Positions 28,012 through 38,203 of a stretch of 64,000 nt of DNA are shown piece by piece. Source of the stretch: Psychrobacter sp. JCM 18902. GTDB taxonomy: Bacteria > Pseudomonadota > Gammaproteobacteria > Pseudomonadales > Moraxellaceae. How positions within the stretch are numbered: position 1 is the stretch's first letter; the number at the start of each line of letters is the position of its first letter. Under the pieces are notes generated by a model. It saw only the letters and a program-made list of their open reading frames with translations. It had not been told where the DNA came from and did not search any database. A program made the position numbers and the translations under genes. The DNA is taken from contig NZ_CAJHBK010000001.1 in NCBI RefSeq assembly GCF_904846615.1, positions 2,232,001 through 2,296,000 on the forward strand, in the 5' to 3' direction.

Positions 28012-28375
28012 GACCAACTCCTTGTCAATAAAATATAAATGACAACATAAACCATAATAATAGGATGTTCTAATCTTACTTATAAACCATTTAGACATGG
28101 CGCTGCAAGCATTATTCGGCTCAAATAGTCGATAAAAGGTATAGAAACACAGACTAATGGTTAGATAAGAGGAGCACGTAGAAAAACGATAGAGAGCTGG
28201 CGCTAAATAAAAAGGAAATAGAATAAGCAGTGTTTAGATTAAATACTGCGTAGATAGAGTGCTGAGCAGATAAAATATTATCTGAGATAGAAGATTGCTG
28301 AAATAAAATACTGCTCAGAGAAAGTCACTTAGGTTTTTATAACCCAATCCAGTAGATAGTTGGCTAAGAAATAAG
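28012..28375. other. A-rich spacer
   Basis: This 364-base stretch is rich in purines on the plus strand and shows several short imperfect AGATAGA-like repeats. No gene, RNA or clear hairpin was found. Confidence 0.4.
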
Positions 28376-28867
28376 CTAATCGTTACTCATTTTGATATTC
28401 ACATGGCGCTTGCCCAATGCTTGACCTTGCAAAATAGCTTTGGCAGCGGTTGCCTCTTGGATACTATCAAAGCCGCTAATATGGTATTTGCGTATATCAT
28501 CACAATCAACAATCTGTAATTGCTCACCAATAAGCATGATTTTATCACCGTCGGTCAACTGAATATGCTGACGCTTACCTTGATTGTCATGCACCAGCTC
28601 ACCCGCACGCAGCCACAAGATGCCGCTACTGATAACGCCAGCCATGGCTTTTTTCTGTTGTTGGCATTTTCGATTAAATATAAAGCTACCAATAATCAGT
28701 AGCGCCAATGCTCCTATAGCTAAGCGCTCAGGCAGCAGACTCATTGCCAAAGCAACCGCCACTGCCCCAACCAATAATGTTGAGCCAAACCAAAACATGC
28801 CATCATCAGTCGTTTTTGGCTGATCTTGTAGCGTGATTTTGGCACCATCGTCGGTCAGCTTGAGCAT
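28376..28867 (-). CDS. Hypothetical protein with two membrane helices
   Basis: The 163-residue protein has an N-terminal soluble segment, a hairpin of two membrane helices (MFWFGSTLLVGAVAVALAM and ERLAIGALALLIIGSFIF, at about residues 24-62) and a soluble C-terminal domain of about 95 residues with strands such as KIMLIGEQLQIVDC. I do not recognise a family. It lies downstream of rph on the same strand with a gap of about 80 bases. An AGGTAG sequence precedes the ATG. Confidence 0.6.
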   Translation of the reverse strand: MLKLTDDGAKITLQDQPKTTDDGMFWFGSTLLVGAVAVALAMSLLPERLAIGALALLIIGSFIFNRKCQQQKKAMAGVISSGILWLRAGELVHDNQGKRQHIQLTDGDKIMLIGEQLQIVDCDDIRKYHISGFDSIQEATAAKAILQGQALGKRHVNIKMSND

Positions 28868-28944
28868 GCATGACTACCTGTTACAGAGTAATAAGAAAGT
28901 AAAATTTTAATGAAAATACGATGAGCAAGTAGTCATCAATAGGA

Positions 28945-29661
28945 CTACCAACCCAAGGCTGTTTTTTGCATGGCAATCAGCTCAGCGATGCCTTTTTCGG
29001 CAAGAATCAGCATATCATCGGCTTGAGCGCGGGTAAATGGCTTTTCTTCCGCCGTTCCTTGTAGCTCAATAAATTCGCCTTTTTGAGTCATAACCACATT
29101 CAAATCGGTATCACAGCTGGCATCTTCTTCGTAGTTTAGATCTAGATACGCTTTGCCGTCTTTCATACCAACAGAAACCGCAGCGACCAAACCAATCAAT
29201 GGATCTGCCTTGAGTTTTTTGCTTTTTTGGATACTCTCTAGTGCATCGATAAGCGCAATAGCAGCCCCTGTCACACTAGCAGTACGAGTACCGCCATCGG
29301 CTTGCAAAACATCACAATCAAGATAAATGGTGTTCTCACCCAGCTTACTCAGGTCAATCATCGCTCGTAAGCTACGACCAATCAAACGCTGGATTTCTTG
29401 GGTACGGCCTGATTGTTTACCACGTGCCGCTTCACGTTGGTTACGAGTATTGGTCGCGCGTGGCAACATACCATATTCAGCAGTGATCCAGCCTTTGCCT
29501 TTACCTTTGAGCCAACGCGGAACGCCAGATTCAACACTAGCGGTACACAATACTTTGGTATCACCAAAGCTGACTAACACTGACCCTTCGGCATGCTTAG
29601 TATAATGGCGCTCAAAGCTGATCGAGCGAAGTTGGTCAAGCTCACGATTGTCAATACGCAT
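28945..29661 (-). CDS. rph: Ribonuclease PH
   Basis: This 238-residue phosphorolytic exoribonuclease trims the 3' ends of tRNA precursors in the cytoplasm as a hexamer. Signatures are [18 protein letters not shown] at about residues 26-43, the RxxR-rich [20 protein letters not shown] at about 85-105, [20 protein letters not shown] at about 119-138, and a conserved [19 protein letters not shown]. Length is normal. AGGGATTTTT precedes the ATG. Confidence 0.97.
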   Translation of the reverse strand: MRIDNRELDQLRSISFERHYTKHAEGSVLVSFGDTKVLCTASVESGVPRWLKGKGKGWITAEYGMLPRATNTRNQREAARGKQSGRTQEIQRLIGRSLRAMIDLSKLGENTIYLDCDVLQADGGTRTASVTGAAIALIDALESIQKSKKLKADPLIGLVAAVSVGMKDGKAYLDLNYEEDASCDTDLNVVMTQKGEFIELQGTAEEKPFTRAQADDMLILAEKGIAELIAMQKTALGW

Positions 29662-29819
29662 AAAAATCCCTAGTACAATGTTTTAAAGGCGGTGTCATAA
29701 AATGAGGTGTCTGTCATTATGTGGCTAACCATCATTTATCAAGCAAACTATTAACAAGCTAAAATAAATAATGATTGGATGCCATAGCAGACGTAAATAT
29801 GGAGATATCCTAACGTGGC

Positions 29820-29860
29820 AGCGGCGCAATAGCAAGATTCGTTCGAGCTATTGCGCCGCT
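29820..29860. terminator. Perfect 14-base hairpin between fadD-like gene and rph
   Basis: AGCGGCGCAATAGC and GCTATTGCGCCGCT flank a 13-base loop. There is no T tract, so it may slow or stabilise RNA ends rather than act as an intrinsic terminator. Confidence 0.55.
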
Positions 29861-29902
29861 ACTTTAGCCAGTCATTGGCTTAACAAAGAAATAGCACCAA
29901 CT

Positions 29903-31672
29903 TTATTCTAACCCTTCCATCTTACGCAATTCTTTACGCAGGATTTTACCCACGTTTGATTTTGGTAATTCATCGACGAACTGTATGTGACGCGGACGCT
30001 TGTAGCCAGTCAGTTGCTTTTTGCCAAAATCAAGCAACTCTTGCTCAGTCACATCGCCTTTTTTGACCACAAACAACTTTGGTTCTTCACCGCGGTCATC
30101 GTTTGGAATACCGATAGCGCCGCATTCTACCACAGCTGGATGCTCGCTCATGGCTTCTTCAATTTCGTTCGGATAAACGTTAAAACCAGAGACCAAAATC
30201 ATGTCTTTTTTGCGGTCAACGATTTTGATAAAGCCTTTTTCGTCCATGATACCGATATCGCCAGTTTTCAGAAAGCCATTGGCAGTAAACGTTTCAGCTG
30301 TTTCTTCTGGACGATTTTGATAACCTATCATTACCTGCGGACCTTTGACACAAATCTCGCCGCGATCACCCAATGCGACTTCATTTTCATCATCATCGAT
30401 CAGTATTATATCGGTGCTAGAGGCAGGGATACCAATTTTACCCGTGAACTCAGCAATGGTCATCGGGTTAAAAGCAGCCACTGGTGAGGTTTCTGACAAA
30501 CCATAACCTTCAACGATAGGCAGACCAGTGATTTTATGCCACTCTTTTGCCACGCTTGGCAAGACAGACATACCGCCACCGATAGACGCTTTTAGGTTAG
30601 AGAAATCTAAGTCTGCAAAGCCGTCTTTGTGTACTAGACCGTTGAACAAAGTATTCACTGCAGGGATAAAGGCGGGTTTGTATTTGGCCATCTCTTTAAT
30701 CAAACCATCCAAATCACGAGGGTTTGGGATAAGCAAGCCTGCATAACCTCGGTACATGCCATACATGCCGCAGACCATAAATGAGAATACATGATATAGC
30801 GGTAGTGCCGTCAGGATGACATCATTGGCATCAACATCATCATCAAATGCACTGTCCATCAATGCACTAATCTGTAGCATATTGGCAACTAAGTTACCGT
30901 GGGACAGCATTGCACCTTTGGCAACCCCTGTCGTACCGCCCGTATATTGCAATAATGCCACGTCACTTAAATTCAAATCAGGGCGCTTATATTTGCTGGC
31001 TGATACTGCACTTAAAGCGTGCTTAAAACTCACGCTGTTTGGCAGGCTATAAGCCGGAATCATTTTTTTGACATGGCGCGCAACGAGATTAACGACGGCT
31101 CCTTTCACTGTTCCTAGCATATCACCAATCTTACAAACGATGACATGCTCAACCTGACCTTTGTCTTCTGCCTCTTGATAGGTGTTCGCAAAGTTCTCTA
31201 CGATAAACAGGGCTTTGGTGCCACTATCATGCAGCTGATGCGATAACTCTCGGCTGGTATATAAAGGGTTGACGTTGACCAACACCATACCTGCACGGAT
31301 GATCCCCAAAGCAACCACTGGATATTGCAGGAGGTTGGGCATCATCACCCCAACTTTATCACCTGTTACCAAGCCTAATGATTGTAAGTAACTGGCAATT
31401 TGGCGACTGTATAAATCCAATTCCTTAAAGCTAATCGATGCACCCATACAAATATAGGCCGTTTTTTTCCCATAACGGCTAAAGTTACGCTCAAACACAT
31501 CAAGTAAAGAGGTATTGTCATCAGGCATATCGATAGTCGCATCAATGCCATAACGCTCATAAGTTTTCAACCATGGGCTGTCACTATCTATCGTCGGCAT
31601 AGTAGGAAATACGCTGTCTTTATTCATTGCAGCGTTATCGTTTGTGGTCTCTTTATTGATACTGTCGGTCAT
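29903..31672 (-). CDS. Long-chain acyl-CoA synthetase, FadD type (copy 1)
   Basis: This 589-residue AMP-forming ligase couples fatty acids to CoA. The phosphate-binding motif YTGGTTGVAKGAMLSHGN is at about residues 241-258, GYGLSETSPVAAF follows, and the family signature DRKKDMILVSGFNVYPNEIE is at about 485-504. A C-terminal lysine (SNVGKILRKELR) fits the catalytic Lys. It is peripheral to the membrane in known cases. A paralogue of the same layout lies 608 bases upstream on the same strand, like fadD1/fadD2 in Pseudomonas. An N-terminal extension of about 30 residues distinguishes this copy. AGGGAAAATT precedes the ATG. Confidence 0.93.
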   Translation of the reverse strand: MTDSINKETTNDNAAMNKDSVFPTMPTIDSDSPWLKTYERYGIDATIDMPDDNTSLLDVFERNFSRYGKKTAYICMGASISFKELDLYSRQIASYLQSLGLVTGDKVGVMMPNLLQYPVVALGIIRAGMVLVNVNPLYTSRELSHQLHDSGTKALFIVENFANTYQEAEDKGQVEHVIVCKIGDMLGTVKGAVVNLVARHVKKMIPAYSLPNSVSFKHALSAVSASKYKRPDLNLSDVALLQYTGGTTGVAKGAMLSHGNLVANMLQISALMDSAFDDDVDANDVILTALPLYHVFSFMVCGMYGMYRGYAGLLIPNPRDLDGLIKEMAKYKPAFIPAVNTLFNGLVHKDGFADLDFSNLKASIGGGMSVLPSVAKEWHKITGLPIVEGYGLSETSPVAAFNPMTIAEFTGKIGIPASSTDIILIDDDENEVALGDRGEICVKGPQVMIGYQNRPEETAETFTANGFLKTGDIGIMDEKGFIKIVDRKKDMILVSGFNVYPNEIEEAMSEHPAVVECGAIGIPNDDRGEEPKLFVVKKGDVTEQELLDFGKKQLTGYKRPRHIQFVDELPKSNVGKILRKELRKMEGLE

Positions 31673-32280
31673 AATTTTCCCTAAATGTTACCGTTAAAAA
31701 CGTAGAATAATCTAATGAAAACACCATTATTTTTTGTGATTGATCAATGACAGCAGAAGCTTGTGAATAAAAAACGTGGTAACAAAAAAGGTTTGTCATT
31801 CACAAGCTTTGTCAATCAAAGCGCAACGTTAAGTCCTTAATAAATAGCACAATAACTCGGCATTGACGAATTAAAAACCCCTTTATCCCTGATAGTTTTA
31901 TCAGAGATATAGCGCAAAACTAACGTCATGTCGTCGATAAATAGACAAATATGTCGGTAAGCACTATAGCAGTTTTGCTAAAAATTCTCTATCTCTACCT
32001 GACTGGGTCATAGCGACAAAAAAAGCAATAAATACAAAAAATGATAAGGCTGCATACCAGCAACCTTACCATTTTTGGATCACGACACCCAGTATCACAA
32101 CCACCACTATCACGACGACTTAGCATCCTGATAGTTTCTTTCAGATTTAGTTCGTAGCGTTAGTTTGTAGCGTTAATTTTTATCATTAGTATCGTGGTGA
32201 CTTATCATGATGACTTTACGAGTGCCTAACAAACAGTAGCAGACACTCATAAAAATACTCTGCCGCTGAAAGCTAGCTGA
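31673..32280. other. Spacer between tandem acyl-CoA synthetase genes, with inverted repeat
   Basis: The spacer holds a perfect 12-base inverted repeat (AAGCTTGTGAAT at 31757-31768 and its complement at 31798-31809) about 90 bases ahead of the downstream gene. No other feature was recognised. Confidence 0.5.
31757..31809. repeat. 12-base inverted repeat upstream of fadD-like copy 1
   Basis: Arms AAGCTTGTGAAT and ATTCACAAGCTT are separated by 29 bases. This could be an operator or an mRNA leader structure; the known PsrA/FadR operator sequences are not evident. Confidence 0.6.
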
Positions 32281-34008
32281 TTAACCGTGGTTCTTTTCTT
32301 CCAGCACGCGCAAATCTTTGTGCAAAATCTTACCGACATTTGACTTTGGCAACTCATCGATGAACTCAACATAACGAGGACGCTTATAACCAGTTAAATT
32401 CTCTTTGCTATAAGCAAGCACTTCTTCTTTAGTCAAACTGTCATCACTACGCACGACATAAATCTTTGGCACTTCGCCGCTCTTTTCATCTTCGATACCG
32501 ATGACACCGCACTCCAAAATCTTTGGATGACCTGACATCACATCTTCGACTTCGTTTGGATAGACGTTAAAGCCAGATACCAAAATCATATTCTTTTTAC
32601 GATCAACGATTTTAAAGTAGCCTTCTTCATCCATCACGCCGATATCACCGGTACGGAAATAACCGTCAGACGTCATGACTTCAGCGGTAGCATCATCACG
32701 TTTCCAGTAGCCTTTCATCACTTGTGGGCCACGAACACAAATCTCGCCGCGCTCACCCAGTGCGACCTCATTGCCTTCTTCATCCAAGATAGCCATGTCT
32801 GTTGCTGGCATCGGTAGGCCAATATTGCCTGAGAATTCGCCCGTACCTTCTGGGTTTGCTGACGCCACAGGTGAAGTCTCTGACAGACCATAGCCTTGTA
32901 CGATCACATTACCAGTAATTTTTTGCCATTTGTCAGCGGTGTCTTTTAATACTGCCATGCCACCGCCCATCGACATCTCAAGTTTGCTATGATCTAAGGC
33001 TTTAAATGGATCGCTATTTGCTAAAGCATTAAACAGCGTATTGACCGCTGGGAAAAACGCTGGTGGATAATCTTTATAAGCTTTGATTAAGCTTGCGCCG
33101 TCACGTGGGTTTGGTACCAGTAACCCAATACAACCACGATATAAACCAAACATGCCGCAAACGGTAAACGAGAAGATATGATATAGCGGCAAGGCGGTCA
33201 TGATAACTGGCTGCTCATCCATACCTTCAAACTTATCAAAAGCATCGCCAAGATAGGTATCACATTGAATCAGGTTGGCGACTAAATTACCATGCGTGAG
33301 CATTGCGCCTTTAGCGACACCGGTCGTACCACCGGTATATTGCAAAACGGCAATATCATCAAGGCAGATGTTATCTGGACGTTTGTAATTTTTGGCTGAG
33401 AAGCGATTCAGTGCTGTTTTGAAGCTGGTGCTGGTTTTAAGATTATAGTCAGGTACAAGCTTCTTCACGTGACGCACGACCATATTGACGATAAAGCCTT
33501 TTAATGGACTCATCAAATCACCCATCGACGTCACGACGACATGGTCAACCAAGTCTTTACCAATGTCTTCATAGGTTTTGGCGAAGTTTTCTAAAATAAA
33601 TAATGCTTTGGTATCAGAGTCTGTTAGTTGATGCTCAAGCTCTTTTGAGGTGTAAAGCGGGTTAACGTTAACCAAGGTCATGCCAGCACGCAGCACACCC
33701 AATACGGCAACTGGTAGCTGCAAAATATTTGGCATCATGACGCCGACTTTATCGCCTTTTTTTAACCCAAGTGATTGCAAGTAGGCAGCAATTTGTTTGC
33801 TATAACGATCTAAATCTTCGTAGGAGAGTTTTGCATCCATACATACAAACGCTGTCTTGCCAGCGTGCTTCGTAAAATTCTGCTCAAATATATCGATTAA
33901 AGAAGTATTAGCGGCTGGCATCTCAATGTCGTATTGAATACCAAGCTTTTCGTAAGTTTTGACCCATACTTTATCGTTACGACGAATTAGGTTACTGTGA
34001 TTTTCCAT
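32281..34008 (-). CDS. Long-chain acyl-CoA synthetase, FadD type (copy 2)
   Basis: This 575-residue paralogue has the same motif order: YTGGTTGVAKGAMLTHGN at about residues 224-241, GYGLSETSPVASANPEG, DRKKNMILVSGFNVYPNEVE at about 473-492, and SNVGKILHKDLR. It lacks the extended N-terminus of copy 1 and ends earlier. Close similarity along the whole length points to gene duplication. The two may differ in chain-length preference, as in Pseudomonas, but that is not visible here. A strong AGGAGAGAAAAGATT precedes the ATG. It is transcribed away from parC. Confidence 0.93.
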   Translation of the reverse strand: MENHSNLIRRNDKVWVKTYEKLGIQYDIEMPAANTSLIDIFEQNFTKHAGKTAFVCMDAKLSYEDLDRYSKQIAAYLQSLGLKKGDKVGVMMPNILQLPVAVLGVLRAGMTLVNVNPLYTSKELEHQLTDSDTKALFILENFAKTYEDIGKDLVDHVVVTSMGDLMSPLKGFIVNMVVRHVKKLVPDYNLKTSTSFKTALNRFSAKNYKRPDNICLDDIAVLQYTGGTTGVAKGAMLTHGNLVANLIQCDTYLGDAFDKFEGMDEQPVIMTALPLYHIFSFTVCGMFGLYRGCIGLLVPNPRDGASLIKAYKDYPPAFFPAVNTLFNALANSDPFKALDHSKLEMSMGGGMAVLKDTADKWQKITGNVIVQGYGLSETSPVASANPEGTGEFSGNIGLPMPATDMAILDEEGNEVALGERGEICVRGPQVMKGYWKRDDATAEVMTSDGYFRTGDIGVMDEEGYFKIVDRKKNMILVSGFNVYPNEVEDVMSGHPKILECGVIGIEDEKSGEVPKIYVVRSDDSLTKEEVLAYSKENLTGYKRPRYVEFIDELPKSNVGKILHKDLRVLEEKNHG

Positions 34009-34579
34009 AATCTTTTCTCTCCTAGTAATAGTACGCTACCGTCAACCCATGCGAATCACAGTGTGATAAAAATATAAAAACTCAGAGCGCAGGCTTGTCA
34101 TCGTAATGGCAGGCTTGACTGTGAGGCAATCATATGGTGATGAGCAAACAATATAGCGGTAAATAGCCCTCTGTTCATTAACATACACACTTTATACAGA
34201 CTACTCAATATAAAAGATTGCTACTTGAGTTCGCAAACTGTCTTGACGGTCAATAATATCTTAGTTATCAAAACCTTAATAGCGATAAGCGATAATTTTT
34301 CAGCGATTTATTAGCGAACATTTATTCATTAATACTCTTTATAGTGTTTTATCGTTAACTATTTTTTACCTTTACTATCAAGGGCAGTAGCAAGCTCTGT
34401 TAAGGTCACAAAGTTACGTCGTGTACCCTTTTTATCATTATCCAGCACGTCACGACCTGTCGTCTATTCTGACTTATGCCTTTTTAATTTTGCCAATATC
34501 CTTTACGATAGCGCTATCCTATTTGTACGCTTGCACCGATTATTTATACCTATTAAAACTGATAAGTGAACCCTATTTT
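34009..34579. other. Divergent spacer between fadD-like copy 2 and parC
   Basis: This 571-base AT-rich region must hold both promoters, but no strong match was identified. The rightward frame is open back to a GTG at 34421 and would add a hydrophobic segment atypical of ParC; it is taken as noncoding. Confidence 0.45.
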
Positions 34580-36886
34580 ATGTCCGATGTTATTGATCAT
34601 ACGATTGACCCTATTATTCCCACTGAACCGATGGATACTCGCTCAGTCGCAGAGTTCACTGAGCAGGCCTATCTCAACTATGCGATGTACGTCATCATGG
34701 ATCGGGCGCTGCCAAATATCGCTGACGGTTTAAAGCCTGTCCAGCGCCGCATTGTTTACGCCATGAGTGAGCTGGGGCTAAAATCGACTGCTAAGGCCAA
34801 AAAGTCTGCACGTACCGTCGGTGACGTCTTGGGTAAATACCATCCGCATGGCGATAGTGCTTGTTATGAGGCGATGGTGCTGATGGCGCAGCCGTTCAGC
34901 TATCGCTATCCGCTCATTACAGGTCAAGGTAACTGGGGTAGTCCTGATGATCCAAAATCCTTTGCCGCCATGCGTTATACCGAAGCCAAAATGTCTGCTT
35001 ATGCCAATACCTTGCTTGCAGAACTCGGACAAGGCACGGTTGATTGGCAAGATAACTTCGATGGCACCATGCAAGAGCCAACCACCCTCCCTGCCCGCCT
35101 GCCCAATATTTTATTGAATGGTACGACAGGTATCGCGGTTGGCATGGCAACCGACATTCCACCGCATAATCTTAATGAGGTGGTGCGTGCAGCGATTCGC
35201 TTGCTTAAAAATCCTGAGCTGTCGGTGAAGCAATTAACGCAATCAATACCAGCACCTGATCTGCCAACGCCTGCTGAAATCATCACCAGCAAAAAAGATT
35301 TGCAAGCGATGTATGAGACTGGACGCGGTAGCTATAAAATGCGCGCGACTTTCCATATTGACCCTAAAGAAAAGAATCTTGTCATCATCGATGCGCTGCC
35401 TTACCAAGTCTCAGGTAATAAAATCCAAGAGCAGATCGCCAAGCTAATGACGGACAAAAAACTGCCTTGGATTACCGATATCCATGATGAGTCAGACCAT
35501 GAAAATGCCTGCCGTATCGTACTTGAGCTAAAATCAACACGGGTCGATGTCGCTCGCGTCATGAGCCATCTGTTTGCCAGTACGGATCTAGAAAGCAATT
35601 ATCGCGTCAATATGAATATGATTGGCCTAAATGGTAAACCACAGGTCAAAAACCTAAAAGAAATCCTTGATGAATGGCTCATCTGTCGCCGTTCAGTGGT
35701 CACCCGTCGCTTGCAATATCGCCTCGATAAAATCGACAAGCGCTTACATATCCTCGCAGGTTTGCTGATTGCTTATCTTAATATTGATGAAGTCATTCGC
35801 ATCATTCGCGAAGAGGACGATCCAAAATTATCGTTAATGCAAGATTATGACCTCACTGAAATTCAAGCCAATGCTATTTTGGATATTCGTTTGCGTCAGC
35901 TAGCAAAGTTAGAGGAAATTGAGCTACGCCGCGAGCAAGATGAACTGGCTGCCGAACGCGCCATCATTCAAGAGTATCTGGACAATCCAGACAGTCTGAC
36001 CAATCTAATGATTGAAGAACTCACAGCTGATATGAAAGAACATGGCAATGAGCGCGTGTCACCCTTGGCAGAGCGCGAAGAAGCACAAGCATTAAAAGAA
36101 TCTGACCTCGTACCGAGCGAACCGATCACTGCCATCCTATCAAAGGCAGGTTGGATTCGTGCTGCCAAAGGTCATGATGTTGACGCTGCTGGCATGAGCT
36201 ATCGCTCAGGTGACAGCTATCAAGCGCACGTCCGTGGTAAATCCAATGAGAAAATCTACGTGCTCGATAGCACTGGACGCAGCTATAGTATTGATGCGCA
36301 TAGCCTTGCTTCGGCTCGTGGTCAAGGCGATCCTCTGACCAGTGTGTTAAAGCCACCAGCAGGTGCTAGCTTTGAGCAGCTATTAACCGGTGCTGACAAT
36401 CAACGCATTATTCTCGCTAGCTCCGCAGGTTATGGCTTTATCAACACCATCGGCAATCTTGATAGCAATCAAAAAGCGGGTAAAAATATCATTAACCTAG
36501 CGGCTGATATTCGATTGCTCCCTGTTGCGCGTATCGATGCGCCAGTAGAAACGACTGCCAATGCTGACGGTGAAAATACCCATGCAAATGTAGCGCCTGA
36601 CCATATTGCTGTCGTGACCAATGCTGGATATTTGCTGATATTTGCCCTCGATGATTTACCTGAACAGGCACGCGGTAAAGGTAATAAGCTGATTAAATTG
36701 AAAGAAAATGAGGAAGTGCTTGTCATCACGCCACTCAGTCAGCAAGACAGCCTAATTATTACCGCTGGCAAACGCCACGTGACACTCAAGCCAAATGATT
36801 TGGCTAACTATACGGGTGTGCGCGGCAATCGTGGTGGTCAGTTGCCAAGAGGCTTTCAGAATGTGACGAGTGTTGAGGTTGGGTGA
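34580..36886 (+). CDS. parC: DNA topoisomerase IV subunit A
   Basis: From the ATG at 34580 this has 768 residues (E. coli ParC has 752). The catalytic tyrosine is Y133 in FAAMRYTE; the quinolone-determining segment [16 protein letters not shown] has Ser93 and Glu97, both wild type. It also has [13 protein letters not shown] and the C-terminal beta-pinwheel. Topoisomerase IV unlinks daughter chromosomes; ParE, its partner, is not in this window. An alternative GTG at 34421 would add about 53 hydrophobic residues and is unlikely. The ribosome site at the chosen start is weak (AAGTGA). Confidence 0.95.
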   Translation: MSDVIDHTIDPIIPTEPMDTRSVAEFTEQAYLNYAMYVIMDRALPNIADGLKPVQRRIVYAMSELGLKSTAKAKKSARTVGDVLGKYHPHGDSACYEAMVLMAQPFSYRYPLITGQGNWGSPDDPKSFAAMRYTEAKMSAYANTLLAELGQGTVDWQDNFDGTMQEPTTLPARLPNILLNGTTGIAVGMATDIPPHNLNEVVRAAIRLLKNPELSVKQLTQSIPAPDLPTPAEIITSKKDLQAMYETGRGSYKMRATFHIDPKEKNLVIIDALPYQVSGNKIQEQIAKLMTDKKLPWITDIHDESDHENACRIVLELKSTRVDVARVMSHLFASTDLESNYRVNMNMIGLNGKPQVKNLKEILDEWLICRRSVVTRRLQYRLDKIDKRLHILAGLLIAYLNIDEVIRIIREEDDPKLSLMQDYDLTEIQANAILDIRLRQLAKLEEIELRREQDELAAERAIIQEYLDNPDSLTNLMIEELTADMKEHGNERVSPLAEREEAQALKESDLVPSEPITAILSKAGWIRAAKGHDVDAAGMSYRSGDSYQAHVRGKSNEKIYVLDSTGRSYSIDAHSLASARGQGDPLTSVLKPPAGASFEQLLTGADNQRIILASSAGYGFINTIGNLDSNQKAGKNIINLAADIRLLPVARIDAPVETTANADGENTHANVAPDHIAVVTNAGYLLIFALDDLPEQARGKGNKLIKLKENEEVLVITPLSQQDSLIITAGKRHVTLKPNDLANYTGVRGNRGGQLPRGFQNVTSVEVG

Positions 36887-36893
36887 TTGGTTT

Positions 36894-36925
36894 GGCTATT
36901 TGAGCTTGATTAAGCTCAAATAGCC
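36894..36925 (+). terminator. Perfect 14-base hairpin after parC
   Basis: GGCTATTTGAGCTT and AAGCTCAAATAGCC are separated by GATT, starting eight bases after the stop codon. No T tract follows directly. Confidence 0.6.
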
Positions 36926-36934
36926 TAGTTGACG

Positions 36935-36998
36935 TATGGTGCGCCCCGTGCACCATTTTTAGAGATTATTATTATGTTAGTGTGTTGGGCGCACCATA
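36935..36998. repeat. REP-like inverted repeat cluster
   Basis: ATGGTGC (36936-36942) and GCACCAT (36950-36956) form a short hairpin followed by TTTTT, and TATGGTGCGCCC (36935-36946) also pairs with GGGCGCACCATA (36987-36998). The two alternatives are mutually exclusive. The GGTGCGCC core is typical of repetitive extragenic palindromes. Confidence 0.6.
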
Positions 36999-37146
36999 TA
37001 GCTAACCTATCGATGCTTATATTTTCTAAAATATATTATTGTAGATTAGTTAAGTTTTGCCATAATCAGTATATTTAAAATCGAATTGGAATTAATTAAG
37101 TTCCAAGTAACTAAAATAAATTTATTTAACTTTTTGGGAGTATATT

Positions 37147-37506
37147 GTGAGTGAGCAACATGTTTATATTTATGTTAAAGAACGAGACCATGTAATAAGC
37201 GACGAACAAAAAGAAAAAGCGTTTTCGCTTTTTGACGGAAATATTATTGAGTGTGAACATGAACCCTATTTTGATGCAGTTGAAAATTTAGAACTAACCC
37301 ATTCAGACATTATTATTACTAGCCCATTTATGATGACCGCTGGAGATTTTGTAGCAACTAATAGATTTTGGCAATTAGATGACAATGACAACGAAGAATT
37401 TGAAAGCGATATTAATGAAACCATATCTATTCGCCCAGAAATATTACAAGAATTAGAAAACATACTAGGTACTAAGATTGCTGTTGTTTGGGAGCATCGA
37501 GATTAG
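37147..37506 (+). CDS. Hypothetical acidic protein
   Basis: The 119-residue protein starts with GTG behind GGGAG and reads as a soluble, acidic alpha/beta protein with no signal peptide or membrane segment (for example SDIIITSPFMMTAGDFVATN at about 53-72 and IRPEILQELENILG at about 93-106). I do not recognise a family. It is AT-rich compared with parC, and sits between REP-like repeats and the BLUF-like gene in an area of small accessory genes. The small acidic form would fit a housekeeping orphan or an immunity-type protein, but nothing supports either strongly. Confidence 0.5.
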   Translation: MSEQHVYIYVKERDHVISDEQKEKAFSLFDGNIIECEHEPYFDAVENLELTHSDIIITSPFMMTAGDFVATNRFWQLDDNDNEEFESDINETISIRPEILQELENILGTKIAVVWEHRD

Positions 37507-37660
37507 CAACTCTAGGCTGGGCTTTTACCATGTAGGGCTGATTAGATAATACCGACCAAGTTGTTCTTATCAGTTAAATGTTACGAGCATCAACCAAGAC
37601 TTTACCTCATTACTAAGTTAGCACATCTTATCTATATATGAAACATAACCTACTCTCATC

Positions 37661-37699
37661 AAAAAGCCGCCTATACAAAATGTATAGACGGCTTTTTTA
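37661..37699 (-). terminator. Terminator after the BLUF-like gene
   Basis: AAAAAGCCGcCTATACA and TGTATAGaCGGCTTTTTT pair with one mismatch around AAA; T runs occur on both strands. The hairpin closely resembles the one at 38517-38556. Confidence 0.8.
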
Positions 37700-37723
37700 C
37701 GCTAGTTATAATAGAGAACTTAT

Positions 37724-38203
37724 CTAAGGCTTATTGGATTCAGCATCTTTAAAAACTGCTGTCAAAAAACTTTTAATCTGAGCACTTGTCATTAGATAGG
37801 GATTATAGTCAGAACCTGCTGAGAAGCTTTTGAGAGCATACTCTTCATCTTCAGCGCTTGATGTTAGATGTTTCACTAAAAACCCATTCCATTGACGCGA
37901 CTCTATTTCCTCTATATTAACAATATTGGGAAAAATAGTTGAATGCTCGTCAAGTATTTTTTCTAAGGCAATATTGATAGCGGGCCTTGTCCCTTGAAAA
38001 CTTTGAACGAAATAACCTTCACTAATGACTAAAGCTGAAGCTATATTGTTTTCTTCAAAATACCTTCGCCAATACTCAAGTGCACGAGTCAGCTCGATTC
38101 CCGAATCTAGGTCGACATTTTTGGCGATATATATCATGTTGATAAGAATATGCTCGCCATTTATTTTTTTGCTTTCTGGAGTATGGCTTGTCGCTATAGT
38201 CAT
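37724..38203 (-). CDS. BLUF-domain-like protein, flavin Asn not conserved
   Basis: This 159-residue protein has a BLUF-like first domain: MIYIAKN at about residues 23-29, SALVISEGYFVQSFQG at about 56-71 and a later NIVNIEEIESRQW strand. Aligned by eye with AppA and Slr1694 the key Tyr (Y25) and Gln (Q67) are kept and the spacings match, but the flavin-contacting Asn position is Phe49. BLUF domains sense blue light through FAD; the missing Asn makes photochemistry doubtful. No effector domain is attached; a helical tail follows. The ATG at 38203 has AAGG upstream. Confidence in the fold is moderate. Confidence 0.62.
   Translation of the reverse strand: MTIATSHTPESKKINGEHILINMIYIAKNVDLDSGIELTRALEYWRRYFEENNIASALVISEGYFVQSFQGTRPAINIALEKILDEHSTIFPNIVNIEEIESRQWNGFLVKHLTSSAEDEEYALKSFSAGSDYNPYLMTSAQIKSFLTAVFKDAESNKP

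Noticed and set aside
34421..34579. Upstream extension of parC starting with GTG
   Set aside because: It would add a hydrophobic segment foreign to ParC; the ATG at 34580 gives the family length.
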